DNA of 64,000 nucleotides from Pseudorhizobium banfieldiae (GCF_000967425.1 NZ_FO082820.1:3899501-3963500), one strand, 5' to 3'. Counted from the first letter of the stretch, positions 1 to 8,440 are shown. Translations and numbers: made by a program. Notes: generated by a model not told the origin, from the sequence alone.

Positions 1-466
1 GCCTGAAACCCTGGACCCAGTCGAAGCAGACGACCTTGAGCCCGTGCTGCCTCGCAAGCTCATCCTGCCATTTCGCGAGCGTCGGGGAATCCGAGAGCTT
101 CCAGACCTCCTCCAGCGAATCGACGAAATAGGGGCCGTTCATCACCGCGATACTGGGCACGTAGTTGCCGAGACGCGCCGAGTCCGTGTTCTGGCCGACG
201 TTCGCCCCCTGGCGGATCTGCTCGATGATGTCTTCTTCGACACCCAGCTGGGCGCTGTGATAGACCTCCATCTTCAGTCCGCCATTGGTGCGTTCCTCCA
301 TCTTCTTGGCCCAGTTCATGAACCCCTCGTGGAAGGGCTCGCTCGGTCCAAGGACGTGGTTGAACCGCAAGGTGAAAGTGTCCTGCGCCGTTGCCACCTG
401 TGTGGTGATGGCAGCGAGGCCTGTCGCTGCGAGCAGCGGCAGCAGTTTCTTGGCTATCCTGTTCAT
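1..466 (-). CDS. TRAP transporter substrate-binding protein, DctP family (partial, C-terminus outside window)
   Basis: Periplasmic solute-binding component of a TRAP importer, cut by the left edge of the window; about 155 N-terminal residues are present. The protein starts with a typical Sec signal peptide (MNRIAKKLLPLLAATGLAAI, cleavage near VATAQD). It continues with DctP features: FNHVLGPSEPFHEGF, then KKMEERTNGGLKMEVYHSAQLG and DIIEQIRQGANVG, the usual first lobe. ATG at 466 is preceded by GGAGGAGAG, a strong ribosome-binding site. It lies downstream of the Ldh-family and SDR genes on the same strand, so the operon probably imports and oxidises a hydroxy- or sugar-acid. The ligand cannot be read from the sequence. 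The membrane subunits would lie left of the window. Confidence 0.88.
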   Translation of the reverse strand, partial: MNRIAKKLLPLLAATGLAAITTQVATAQDTFTLRFNHVLGPSEPFHEGFMNWAKKMEERTNGGLKMEVYHSAQLGVEEDIIEQIRQGANVGQNTDSARLGNYVPSIAVMNGPYFVDSLEEVWKLSDSPTLAKWQDELARQHGLKVVCFDWVQGFR

Positions 467-513
467 GCTCTCTCCTCCACTTGTTGTCGTGTTCCGGCAC
501 CCTCTCCCGGATG

Positions 514-547
514 CCGGCAGAACCGGCCGGCCTTGTCCGCCTGCCGG
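514..547. other. Intercistronic hairpin between Ldh-family gene and TRAP binding-protein gene
   Basis: CCGGCAG (514-520) pairs with CTGCCGG (541-547), and a GGCCGGCC palindrome (524-531) lies in the loop region. There is no T-tract. Hairpins just before a binding-protein gene often act as mRNA processing or stability elements; that role is inferred here. Confidence 0.3.
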
Positions 548-555
548 AAACTCCT

Positions 556-1641
556 TCACCTGTCGAAGGGCGGCGTCAGTCCATGTTTTTCGGCAAGTTC
601 GGCAAAGGCCTGGCGTGTCGCAGGATCGAGCGGCAGGCCTGTCCGGCGCCGCTCCTCCGCGACCTTCCATTCGCGATCGCCCGGCGCCATGACGGTGGTG
701 CCCTCACGGGCCGGCGACGACCGGAGCACCTCGACGTACCGCTTCATGCCGGCTTCGAATACCGGCCGATCAACGAAGGCACCCGGCTTGAGTGCCAGCA
801 CGAAGGCGCCAAGACTGCGGGGCGTCGACAGGTCGGGGCCGTTCATCGGCAGGAGATCGAAGCTCAGGCCCATCCCGGAGATGACCGCGCTGAGGATCTC
901 GGCAACTCCGGCAAGCCCGGCGCCCTTGAAGCCGAATTCGCCCCCGACCGGCGCGAGCATTTCGACCTGTTCCGGATCCCGGACATCCCGCCCGGCTTCA
1001 TCCGATGCAACACCCTGCGGCAGTTGCACGCCGAGGCTTCGGTAAAGCTGCACGCGATTGTAGGGAATGGCACTCGTCGCCATGTCGAGAAGCCATGGCT
1101 GGTCGTTTTCCACCGGAACGGCAAAGGCGATGGGATTCGTGCCATGGAAGCGCATCGCCCCATCATGAAGACGGACGAAACTGTCGGAATTGCAGACTGC
1201 AAGGCCTATATAGCCGTGTTCCGCAGCCGCCATGGCATAGGCCCCGGCGGGCCCGAAATGCGAGCCGTTGCGGATCGAGACGGCGCCGACGCCGAACTGT
1301 TCGGCAAGAGCGACGGCATGGTCCATTCCGCGATAGGCGCCGAGAGCGCCGTGACCGTGATCGGCATCAAGAGAGGCGACCGCGCCGAAGGACTGCGCGA
1401 TCCGGACATTCGGCCGCCGGTTGACCCGCCCGGCCTCCATGACCTTCACGTAGTGAGCGAGAAGCCTGACGCCATGGCTGTCAACGCCCAGCCGCGACCC
1501 ATGCATCATGGCCCGGGTGGCTGCATCCGCCGTGGCTTCGTCGGCGCCGATCGCGGCAAACACCTTCCGGCAGAAGCCGTCGGTTGCCTCGATGGAGGCA
1601 TGGACGACGTCGCTCCCTGTCGTTCTGACTGGCGAATTCAT
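556..1641 (-). CDS. Ldh-family (malate/L-lactate/sulfolactate type) NAD(P)-dependent dehydrogenase
   Basis: Predicted cytosolic 2-hydroxyacid dehydrogenase of the Ldh_2 family (AllD/YlbC/ComC-like), 361 aa, the usual length. Family landmarks are visible in order: DSHG (about 54-57, with the conserved His), NGSHFGPAG (about 125-133), GTNPIAFAVP (about 167-176) and LDMATS (about 185-190). A Gly-rich segment, GGEFGFKGAGLAGV, follows near 235-250. Members oxidise or reduce malate, lactate, ureidoglycolate, sulfolactate or delta-1-piperideine-2-carboxylate, and I cannot choose among these. The start overlaps the SDR stop by 4 bp (ATGA), so the two are translationally coupled. The TRAP binding-protein gene follows, suggesting uptake and oxidation of one substrate. 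Confidence 0.88.
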   Translation of the reverse strand: MNSPVRTTGSDVVHASIEATDGFCRKVFAAIGADEATADAATRAMMHGSRLGVDSHGVRLLAHYVKVMEAGRVNRRPNVRIAQSFGAVASLDADHGHGALGAYRGMDHAVALAEQFGVGAVSIRNGSHFGPAGAYAMAAAEHGYIGLAVCNSDSFVRLHDGAMRFHGTNPIAFAVPVENDQPWLLDMATSAIPYNRVQLYRSLGVQLPQGVASDEAGRDVRDPEQVEMLAPVGGEFGFKGAGLAGVAEILSAVISGMGLSFDLLPMNGPDLSTPRSLGAFVLALKPGAFVDRPVFEAGMKRYVEVLRSSPAREGTTVMAPGDREWKVAEERRRTGLPLDPATRQAFAELAEKHGLTPPFDR

Positions 1642-2381
1642 AGTGTCTGGCCTCCATCGATGACCAGAAGCTGGCCGGTCATGTATGCGGTTTCGTCGCT
1701 CGCGAGGTAGACCGCGGCCGCCGCCATCTCCTCCACTGTTCCCAATCGGCCCATCGGCTGACGGGCGATGAATGTCCGGTGCATTTCCGCGGGGTCGTCG
1801 CTGGCGTCGATGCGGTCCTGCAGGGAGGGCGAATGCGTCGTGCCGGGGCAGAGCGCATTGCAGCGAACGCCGGTGGCGATCACGTCGCGCGCCACGGCCT
1901 TGGTCAAGCCGATCATCGCGGCCTTGCTTGCACCGTATGCAGCCCGATTGGCGACGCCGGTAATGCTGGATGCCACGGAGGCAACGTTGATGATCGACCC
2001 ACAGCCACGCTCGACCATCGACGGCAATGTCGCCTTGATCGTGCGAAAGGCCGCAGTCGCGTTCTGGTCCAGGCTTCTCTGCCAGGCGTCCTCGTCGCAG
2101 TCGAGGATCGAACCATTGTGGACCCAGCCGGCGCAGTTGACGAGGATGTCCAGGGGGCCGGCAACGCCGAAGACTTCCCGGATCGCCGAAGCGTCGGTGA
2201 CGTCGAGTTCTGCAATCGTGATGCGAGAAGAGATCTCTGGCAGGTCTTCCATCTTGGCGATGCTGCGGCTGGTCGCCACGACGCTCGCTCCCTCCTCAGC
2301 AAATCGAATGGCAATCGCCCGGCCGATACCCTGTCCGGCCCCGGTCACGAGAGCATTCTTGCCCGCGAGGCGGTCGCCCAT
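1638..2381 (-). CDS. SDR-family oxidoreductase
   Basis: Classical short-chain dehydrogenase/reductase of 247 aa. It has the Rossmann TGAGQGIGRA motif (13-22), the NCAG motif (82-85), and the catalytic Ser-Tyr-Lys set with Y149-x3-K153 in AAYGASK. The C-terminus (YMTGQLLVIDGGQTL) is typical of FabG/glucose-dehydrogenase-like SDRs. ATG at 2381 follows AGGAGGAG, a near-ideal Shine-Dalgarno. It is the first gene of the minus-strand operon SDR - Ldh dehydrogenase - TRAP binding protein, and is divergent from a GntR regulator across about 160 bp. It probably acts on the imported compound or its oxidised product; the substrate is unknown. Confidence 0.9.
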   Translation of the reverse strand: MGDRLAGKNALVTGAGQGIGRAIAIRFAEEGASVVATSRSIAKMEDLPEISSRITIAELDVTDASAIREVFGVAGPLDILVNCAGWVHNGSILDCDEDAWQRSLDQNATAAFRTIKATLPSMVERGCGSIINVASVASSITGVANRAAYGASKAAMIGLTKAVARDVIATGVRCNALCPGTTHSPSLQDRIDASDDPAEMHRTFIARQPMGRLGTVEEMAAAAVYLASDETAYMTGQLLVIDGGQTL

Positions 2382-2404
2382 GTATTCTCCTCCTAACGTA
2401 CTTT

Positions 2405-2412
2405 GTGTACAC
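2405..2412. promoter_or_regulatory. Candidate GntR operator in the divergent SDR/GntR promoter region
   Basis: The palindrome GTGTACAC sits in an AT-rich stretch (CTTTGTGTACACTATACATT) 24-31 bp upstream of the SDR start. GT...AC palindromes are typical of GntR-family sites, and the divergently encoded regulator is GntR-like. Only one short copy is seen, so the assignment is tentative. Confidence 0.3.
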
Positions 2413-2542
2413 TATACATTAGATCCGGATTTTATCAACCCCGCTCGTGTGTTTGCGAGCGCTTGCCGTTTGATGGCCGTCGCGCAAGCTGCTAAGCTTG
2501 ATGCCTAGACAACCGCAGCTTGAACGATCCGGAGGAGGGGAC

Positions 2543-2827
2543 ATGGCTTCGGAGCGCGAGTTGGGCTCGCAGGGCCAGGGGGCAAAGGCGGTGGCCGGGA
2601 CAGTCCCCCGCCTTTACCAGCAGGTGTTTGAGATCGTCGCAGGACAGATTGTGCAGGGCGTGCTGGAGGAGGGCACACGGCTCAGCGAATCGGGCCTTGC
2701 GGAGCAGTTCGGCATCAGCCGCGCACCCGCCCGCCAGGCGCTTTGCGAACTGGAACGGGAGGGTTTGCTGCTGAAGTCGTCCGGGCGTGGTTATCGGGTT
2801 GCGAAGCCGAAGGACAAGACCTCGTGA
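2543..2827 (+). CDS. GntR-type winged-helix protein lacking an effector domain; probable 5' half of a split regulator
   Basis: A 94-aa protein made almost entirely of one GntR winged helix: RLYQQVFEIVAGQIVQG, the recognition-helix region EQFGISRAPARQAL, and a wing ending GRGYRVAK. I place the start at ATG 2543 because GGAGGAGGGG lies just upstream; TTG/ATG codons at 2498/2501 have no good Shine-Dalgarno. A GntR protein normally has a C-terminal effector domain, but this frame stops at 2827. The next frame continues with a second winged helix plus FCD. The pair together resembles rhizobial GntR regulators with tandem winged helices, so this is probably one gene interrupted by a frameshift near 2815-2830, or a genuine two-protein arrangement. 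Confidence 0.7.
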   Translation: MASERELGSQGQGAKAVAGTVPRLYQQVFEIVAGQIVQGVLEEGTRLSESGLAEQFGISRAPARQALCELEREGLLLKSSGRGYRVAKPKDKTS

Positions 2828-2858
2828 CGGGGCGGCTGTCCCTGGCTCGGGTGACGAG

Positions 2859-3560
2859 ATGCGCCTGACGCAGCTGGCGACCTGGGAGCGGATCTATGGT
2901 GAGGTAGAGAGCGAGATCGCGGCCCGGACGTCGTTCGCCGGGTGGCGAGTCAACGAGACGGAACTTGCCCGTTACTATGACGTCAGCCGTACCGTCGCAC
3001 GGGACGTGGTCGCGCGGCTGCAACAGCGGGGCCTGGTGCGAAAGGACGATCGCTCCCGGTGGATCGCGCCGGCGATGACACCGGAGCATGTGGGTGAACT
3101 GTACGAGCTACGCTGGCTGCTCGAGCCGGTTGCCCTGGAAAAGGCGGCATCCCGCCTGCCTCCAGAGCTTCTTCCGGAGATCCGGAAACGGCTGGAAGCC
3201 GCGATCAGCAGCGCGGAGACCCTGACCGGCCCGGACCTGGACCGGCTGGAGGAGGACCTGCACGTCACGTTGCTTGGCCACTGCGAAAACGGTCCGATGA
3301 TGCAGGCGATCAGCCTGCCGCAGGCCTTGCTGATCGCGCACAGGTTCCTTTATCGGTGGATGCCGCGACTGTTCGGCGCCGAGCCATTCCTGCCCGAACA
3401 TCTCGATATCGTCCAGAAGCTGGAGGCCGGTCACGTTACCGCTGCAGCAGACGCGCTTCGCAGGCATCTGCAGGTCTCGCGTGACCGCGCCATCGATCGG
3501 ATCCACAGGGTGACCCAGGAGGTTCACCCGGAGGATCTTCCCTACTTGGAGAAGTTCTAG
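2859..3560 (+). CDS. FCD-domain GntR-family regulator (second winged helix plus FCD), probable 3' half of split gene
   Basis: A 233-aa protein. An N-terminal winged helix (ELARYYDVSRTVARDVVARL, about 33-52) is followed by an FCD effector domain (ELYELRWLLEPVALEKAA, then DRLEEDLHVTLLGHCENG, then LRRHLQVSRDRAIDRI), with the Asp/His pattern that binds metal or carboxylate ligands in this family. The open frame runs upstream to at least 2787 and overlaps the preceding winged-helix frame. No good Shine-Dalgarno precedes ATG 2859. It is divergent from the SDR/Ldh/TRAP operon, which it presumably controls in response to an organic acid. The last base positions form CTAG, so its stop overlaps the stop of the convergent kinase gene. 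Confidence 0.75.
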   Translation: MRLTQLATWERIYGEVESEIAARTSFAGWRVNETELARYYDVSRTVARDVVARLQQRGLVRKDDRSRWIAPAMTPEHVGELYELRWLLEPVALEKAASRLPPELLPEIRKRLEAAISSAETLTGPDLDRLEEDLHVTLLGHCENGPMMQAISLPQALLIAHRFLYRWMPRLFGAEPFLPEHLDIVQKLEAGHVTAAADALRRHLQVSRDRAIDRIHRVTQEVHPEDLPYLEKF

Positions 3561-5686
3561 TCCACGTAATAGTCGGAATAGGAATAGTAGCCGAAGAGCT
3601 TGGCGCGCTCCTGCTGGTTCAGGACGGCAAGGATGGGAGTCCCTTCAGGCGCACTCTCGCGCAGCGCTGCCACGGCATGTTTGGCGCTGGCCTGAGGCGT
3701 GACGGCCCACCGAACAATGAACGTGATGACATCGGCATGCCGCGCGAGGTAGAGCCCGTCGACGACCGGCTCAACCGGCGGGGTGTCGAGGATGATGTAG
3801 TCGAAGTTGCGGCGTGCGACGGCGATCAGGCGTGCAATCTCCGGGCCCATGAACAGGTCGTCCGTCGGGAAACTGCTGCGTCGCCCGGACAGCAGCACGG
3901 TCAGGCCCGTCGGCTGATCCGTGACCGTGAGCTTGGGCAGCGAGGCGCCGGTTTCGGCACCCCGAAGAAACTCGACGAAGCCGGTGCTCGGCTCCAGCCC
4001 GAGGTGACGGTGCAGGCTGGGCTTTCGAAGATCACAATCGATGAGCAGCGTCCGCTTGCCTGACAGCGCATAGGTCCGCGCCAGCGAAAGCGCCATGGTC
4101 GACTTGCCTTCATTGGGAAGCGCAGAGGAGACCATGATCACCGTGCCACCGCTGCCCTCCTCGCGGATCCCCTGCTTCTTGAACAGGTGCTGGTCGATCG
4201 CGACCCGGATACGTCGCACCGACTCCGCGAACATCGAGAGGGGTGATCGGATGATGATGTCGGAGAGGGTCTGGGCGCCCGTCTCCGCATTTGTTTCCTC
4301 CGCTTCTCGCGGGGTGATGGAGACGAGTGGCAGCCGCAGGACCGTCTCCACCTGGTCCTCACTCGTCAATCCGCCCACAAAGTATTCGCGAACGAATGCG
4401 AGGCCGACGCCTAGGCCAAGCGCCGTCATGAAGACGAGGGGCAGGATCACGCCCTTCCTCGGATAGGACGGTTCGCGGGGCGGCGTAGCATTGGAGATGA
4501 CGCCGCTATCGGGGAGTTGGAGGGCTGCCAGGATGTCCATTCGCCCGGCCTGCATCGACAGGTCGTCGAAGTTCTTCTTTGCACTCTGCACCTGGTTGGC
4601 AAGGCTGTATAGATCCCCGACAGCAGCGTCGGGCAGATTGCTTCCCATGACGGCGTTCAGCAGGTTTGAGCGGATCGACGTCTCCTGCTGCTCAGCCGTG
4701 GCGAGCTGGCCGCGATACTGATCCATTGCGCGGGCGGCCTCGTTGCGAATGGACTCGGTGACGCGCTGCAGTTCAGCACGCAGTTCGATCGCCTCGTTGG
4801 CTTCCGCCTGCGCGATTTGTCCCGCAAGCTCTTCCTGGCGCTGCTGCAACTCCCTTGCGGCGTCGGATTGAAGGTTCTGGAAAAGCGAAGCGTAATCGTT
4901 CTGCCGGATGGTCTGGTCCAGCGTCTGAAGTCGCTGGAAATCCCGCTCGCGCTGGTTCCGGATACGGGTAAGCTCATCGTAGAACATGCCGACGCTGGGC
5001 GACCCCTGCTCTCGCAGAAGTTCGATGTTCCGATCAATGAAAGTGTCGATGCTGCGGGAGGTGGATGTAAGCGTCTGCCTTGCCTGCTCGAGGGCCGGCT
5101 GGACGCGATCGCGCGCCTCCCGGATGGCCGCGACCTTGGTGTCCATCTGCTTCTGGATCGAAGCTTTCGCGACCGCATTGGCGAGCCGCGCTGCCTTTGC
5201 CGGGTCCTCGGACGTCACGGTGACATCGATGACATAGGTCATGCCACGCCGGCTCACCCTGACGGAGTCGCGAAAATTGTCCAGAACGTCGGCCGCGGCC
5301 TCCTCCGGTGCAGGCGCCGCGGCGGACTTGAGCCTGAGCAACTGCAGGGCTCGGTCGGTCAAGGAGATCTTCACGCCGAACTCGTCGTCGGCCACGAGAT
5401 TTTCGCTGTTGATGACGGAAAGGAGGATTTCGTCAGTGCGGGTGATGACCACTTCGGTATCCACCCGAGCATTGTCGGAGCCCGAGTTTCGAGTAGGCTC
5501 TTCAGCATCTAGAATTCCTTTGGCCGCCGTATCGACGAAGACCTGTGCCGACGCCGAGTAACGCGGCTCGAGCGAATAGGTGATGATGGCCGCCAGTGCG
5601 GTCAGGCCCACCACGATCGAGAGGATGAGCCAGAGCTGTCGGCGAACGATGCCGAGGAGGCTACGGAGATCAATATCGCTTTGCAT
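3557..5686 (-). CDS. Wzz/ExoP-type polysaccharide co-polymerase with C-terminal tyrosine autokinase
   Basis: A 709-aa inner-membrane protein combining a Wzz chain-length determinant with a BY-kinase. The first TM is near residues 15-37 (QLWLILSIVVGLTALAAIITY), followed by a long periplasmic coiled coil (about 150-390, Gln/Arg/Glu-rich). A Pro-rich PREPSYPRKG segment precedes the second TM (about 415-435). The cytosolic kinase has Walker A PNEGKST (524-530), Walker A' LLIDCDLRKPS (about 547-557) and Walker B IILDTPP (about 631-637). The tail FGYYSYSDYYVD is a tyrosine cluster of the kind that is autophosphorylated. It resembles ExoP of Ensifer, which controls exopolysaccharide chain length, but no glycosyltransferases are adjacent. 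It is followed upstream on the same strand by a phosphatase gene. Confidence 0.93.
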   Translation of the reverse strand: MQSDIDLRSLLGIVRRQLWLILSIVVGLTALAAIITYSLEPRYSASAQVFVDTAAKGILDAEEPTRNSGSDNARVDTEVVITRTDEILLSVINSENLVADDEFGVKISLTDRALQLLRLKSAAAPAPEEAAADVLDNFRDSVRVSRRGMTYVIDVTVTSEDPAKAARLANAVAKASIQKQMDTKVAAIREARDRVQPALEQARQTLTSTSRSIDTFIDRNIELLREQGSPSVGMFYDELTRIRNQRERDFQRLQTLDQTIRQNDYASLFQNLQSDAARELQQRQEELAGQIAQAEANEAIELRAELQRVTESIRNEAARAMDQYRGQLATAEQQETSIRSNLLNAVMGSNLPDAAVGDLYSLANQVQSAKKNFDDLSMQAGRMDILAALQLPDSGVISNATPPREPSYPRKGVILPLVFMTALGLGVGLAFVREYFVGGLTSEDQVETVLRLPLVSITPREAEETNAETGAQTLSDIIIRSPLSMFAESVRRIRVAIDQHLFKKQGIREEGSGGTVIMVSSALPNEGKSTMALSLARTYALSGKRTLLIDCDLRKPSLHRHLGLEPSTGFVEFLRGAETGASLPKLTVTDQPTGLTVLLSGRRSSFPTDDLFMGPEIARLIAVARRNFDYIILDTPPVEPVVDGLYLARHADVITFIVRWAVTPQASAKHAVAALRESAPEGTPILAVLNQQERAKLFGYYSYSDYYVD

Positions 5687-5794
5687 GCTCTTTCCCGAAT
5701 GCGCGATGAATATGTGTCATCGAATCGAATGGCTTTTCAGGCGTTATCAATACAGGAAAGAGAAAACAGCACCATGCTCACTCGCCTGGTTTAG

Positions 5795-6559
5795 TTAACC
5801 CGCCGCAAGCTTAACTATATGGTTGTTACGATCAATTCTAACGCAGGACAATAGACCACTGGCGTAAGCTCCGGTGTCGACATTAATCCTGCCCGGCAAG
5901 ATCTCCACGTCATCGACGGGCGTATGTCCGTGCACTACGATGACGTCTGCGGGCGATGTGGTATCGCGCGACGGCCGAAGCCACAGGAGATCCTCCTCGG
6001 CCTGCTGTTCCAGCGCTACACCGGACCTGATGCCGCCGTGGACGAAAACGAAGCCGGGGACGGCTAGCAGCGATGGCGCCGTCTGGAGAAAGTCGACATG
6101 CTCGGACGGCACATGGCTTTCCAGCAGTGCCTTCATCGAGGTGGATCGCTCTGCCATCTCGTAGAGGCCGTAGGAGCGAAGTGTGTCATGCCCGCCAAGG
6201 CCCAGCCAGAAGTGGTTGGGATCGGGAGCCCCCAGATAGGACAGCATGAGTTGTTCATGATTGCCTGCGAGGCAGAAGCGCCTGAAGCCGGCGGGTGGCC
6301 GAGCCAGCAGGTGGTCGAGCACCGCGGCGCTTTCCGGTCCGCGGTCGACATAGTCTCCAAGCAGGACGATCCACTTCTCTCCTTCACACGCCTCGGCATC
6401 TGCGGCGATGATCCTTTCCATCTTGCGCAGGAGCGACATGCAGCCATGGACATCGCCGATCACGTAGATCAACTCCGGACGCTGGTCGAAGAAGAGCTTC
6501 TGCCGTCCTTGTGATCGATCGTTCCTGGTAGGAAGAAGACGCCGGAACAGTTGCTTCAC
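5795..6559 (-). CDS. PPP-superfamily metallophosphoesterase (serine/threonine phosphatase-like)
   Basis: A 254-aa protein with all the metal-binding signatures of PPP phosphatases: GDVHG (35-39), GDYVDRG (68-74), GNHE (99-102), a VHGGIRSG segment and VHGHTPV near the C-terminal third. No signal peptide is visible, so it should be cytosolic. Bacterial relatives dephosphorylate phospho-Ser/Thr or Tyr proteins or cleave diadenosine polyphosphates (PrpA/ApaH-like). Its position between a BY-kinase and a membrane-anchored protein on the same strand suggests, without proving, a role in reversing kinase autophosphorylation. The end at 5795 is separated from the kinase start by about 108 bp. Confidence 0.88.
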   Translation of the reverse strand: MKQLFRRLLPTRNDRSQGRQKLFFDQRPELIYVIGDVHGCMSLLRKMERIIAADAEACEGEKWIVLLGDYVDRGPESAAVLDHLLARPPAGFRRFCLAGNHEQLMLSYLGAPDPNHFWLGLGGHDTLRSYGLYEMAERSTSMKALLESHVPSEHVDFLQTAPSLLAVPGFVFVHGGIRSGVALEQQAEEDLLWLRPSRDTTSPADVIVVHGHTPVDDVEILPGRINVDTGAYASGLLSCVRIDRNNHIVKLAAG

Positions 6560-6576
6560 GATCAGTCCTCCCGAAC

Positions 6577-7233
6577 CTAGCGCAGCACGCTGCGCACGTT
6601 TTGGAGGAACGCCCGCTGCCGATCGGGAGGCAGGCGCTCGACTATCTGGATGATCCGTTCCCTGAATTCCTCGTTCCTCGCATAGCGCGCTGCGAGCGTT
6701 CGCGTGCCGCGGGGGCTGTTCGCCAGCAGTGTCAGGTCGGCCTCATGAAGGCGGCGGCTTTCCTCGTCGAGTTCCGCGTACATTTCTTCCGCCAGGCGTG
6801 TGCGGTTCTCCGCCAGCCACTGCTCGTTCGGCCCAAGTTCGCGAGACTTGCGATAGCTTGCGAGGAACGCGTCCGTTTCGCCCAGCCGGGCATGGGCAAG
6901 CGCATTTACGTACCACGCATGTGCATTGGTCGGCATGGTCGCCGTCATGCTGTCGCTGAGCCTTTCGCAGGATTGCGCGACGGCAGCGGCCTTCTCCGGT
7001 GTTTCGACCCGGCGAAGGTTCAGCAAGGCGTAGGTACAGTCGATAAGCGTGATCTTCTTGGAGTAGCTCGACGGGCCGTATGGCGGGGGCCGCGAAGCCA
7101 TCTGATTGAAGAAGCTCGGCTCTGTCCGCTGCGGCTGCAGGAGGACATCGATCTCCTGCGAGAATATGGCAAGGCTCCCCAATGCGGCGATGAGGCAGGC
7201 AAGGGACATGGAAAACAACTTCAGCTGACGCAT
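6577..7233 (-). CDS. Membrane-anchored protein of unknown function, TPR-like
   Basis: I do not recognise the family. From ATG 7233 (AAAGGG upstream) the protein has 218 aa. A short basic N-terminus (MRQLKLFS) is followed by one hydrophobic segment (MSLACLIAALGSLAIF), giving a signal anchor, and a soluble periplasmic part follows. The middle (NAHAWYVNALAHARLGETDAFL, then SYRKSRELGPNEQW) reads like one or two tetratricopeptide helices. The C-terminus is Arg/Glu-rich helical. An in-frame extension to 7392 has no ribosome-binding site and would bury the hydrophobic segment. The gene lies 17 bp upstream of the phosphatase gene on the same strand, so it is probably co-transcribed with the phosphatase/BY-kinase group and may be an exopolysaccharide accessory protein. 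Confidence 0.7.
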   Translation of the reverse strand: MRQLKLFSMSLACLIAALGSLAIFSQEIDVLLQPQRTEPSFFNQMASRPPPYGPSSYSKKITLIDCTYALLNLRRVETPEKAAAVAQSCERLSDSMTATMPTNAHAWYVNALAHARLGETDAFLASYRKSRELGPNEQWLAENRTRLAEEMYAELDEESRRLHEADLTLLANSPRGTRTLAARYARNEEFRERIIQIVERLPPDRQRAFLQNVRSVLR

Positions 7234-7311
7234 CCGAGCCCTTTGGGAGGAACTTGCGACCTCTAGTGCCGTAATCCGCCGGGCCCTGTCAAACCAATAG
7301 TTGTCACAGCT

Positions 7312-7346
7312 GCGTGAAGCAAAGGCGGAGGTCCTTTGCTTCACGC
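7312..7346 (-). terminator. Perfect 13-bp stem hairpin downstream of the DUF475 gene
   Basis: GCGTGAAGCAAAG (7312-7324) is the exact reverse complement of 7334-7346, with a 9-nt loop. It begins 8 bp beyond the stop of the DUF475 gene on the minus strand. There is no T-run on either side, so it may be a processing/stability hairpin rather than a simple intrinsic terminator. Confidence 0.5.
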
Positions 7347-7354
7347 CTTCGCCG

Positions 7355-8440
7355 TCAGATTTCGCCGCTTGCCAAATCCACATCCCGGACACGTTCCTGC
7401 CGGTTGTGCCGGATCGAGGACCAGAGCGACAGGCCTATGAGGCTTGCGCCGCCGAGACCGGTGATCGCTTCCGGGATGTGGTACAGCGTCTGCACATACA
7501 TGATCACCGAAAGAATGAGGATGGCGTAGAACGCGCCATGCTCGAGGTAGCGGTAGTGTGTGAGCGTCTGCTTCTCCACGAGCATGATGGTCATCGAGCG
7601 GACGTACATGGCGCCGATGCCGAGGCCGATCGCGATGATGAAGAGGTTCTGCGTCAGCGCAAACGCACCGATCACTCCGTCGAACGAGAAGCTGGCGTCG
7701 AGCACCTCAAGATAGATGAAGGCGCCGAGGCCGCCCCTTGCCGCTTCAGACATGGCTCGCTGGGAGGCATCGAGCAGCCCGCCCAGCAGTTCTACGGCCA
7801 GAAAGGTGATCAGGCCGTAGATTGCCGAGGTCAGGAAAGTGTAGGAGGCTTCCCCGTCGAGAATGTTCGAGAAGATCAGGATCAGCGCCAGCACGAAGGC
7901 GATTTCCACGCCCTTGATGGTCGCGTAACGCGACATGTACTTCTCCAGCACCACCACCCAGTGGATGTCTTTCTCGTGGTTGAAGAAGTAGGTGAGGCCG
8001 ACCATCATCAGGAAGGTGCCGCCGAAGGCCGCGATGGGCAGGTGCGCGTCATGCATGATGCGGGCATATTCGTCCGGTTGGGCGGCTGCCAGCACGATTG
8101 CATCGATCGGTCCGATGCCCGCGGCGATCACCACGATCAGCAGCGGGAAGACGATGCGCATGCCAAAGACCGCGATCAGGATACCCCAGGTCAGGAAGCG
8201 CTGCTGCCAGACGGGGGTCATGTCCTTCAGCTTGTTGGCGTTGACGATCGCATTGTCGAAGGAGAGCGAGATTTCCAGCACCGCCAGAACGGCACAGATG
8301 AAGAAGACGGTCAGCATGCCGCTGACGGTCCCCGTCGTCTGCCATCCAAGCACGCCGCCAAGAAGAAGGCCGACAACGGTGACGATGATCGACCACTTCA
8401 GATAGCCGAACAGGGAGGTATGGGATTGCGCCTGGTTCAT
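7355..8440 (-). CDS. DUF475 family integral membrane protein (TerC-like)
   Basis: A 361-aa polytopic membrane protein with about nine hydrophobic segments. Two copies of the TerC-superfamily acidic motif are present: LEISLSFDNAIVNA in the first half and DASFSFDGVIGAFALTQN in the second, an internal duplication typical of this superfamily. Relatives are linked to tellurite resistance or to metal (manganese) export; the substrate of DUF475 proteins is not established. ATG 8440 is preceded by AGGAGGCCGGGAA, a good ribosome-binding site, and I reject an upstream in-frame extension to 8887. It is divergent from rbfA across 377 bp. Confidence 0.87.
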   Translation of the reverse strand: MNQAQSHTSLFGYLKWSIIVTVVGLLLGGVLGWQTTGTVSGMLTVFFICAVLAVLEISLSFDNAIVNANKLKDMTPVWQQRFLTWGILIAVFGMRIVFPLLIVVIAAGIGPIDAIVLAAAQPDEYARIMHDAHLPIAAFGGTFLMMVGLTYFFNHEKDIHWVVVLEKYMSRYATIKGVEIAFVLALILIFSNILDGEASYTFLTSAIYGLITFLAVELLGGLLDASQRAMSEAARGGLGAFIYLEVLDASFSFDGVIGAFALTQNLFIIAIGLGIGAMYVRSMTIMLVEKQTLTHYRYLEHGAFYAILILSVIMYVQTLYHIPEAITGLGGASLIGLSLWSSIRHNRQERVRDVDLASGEI

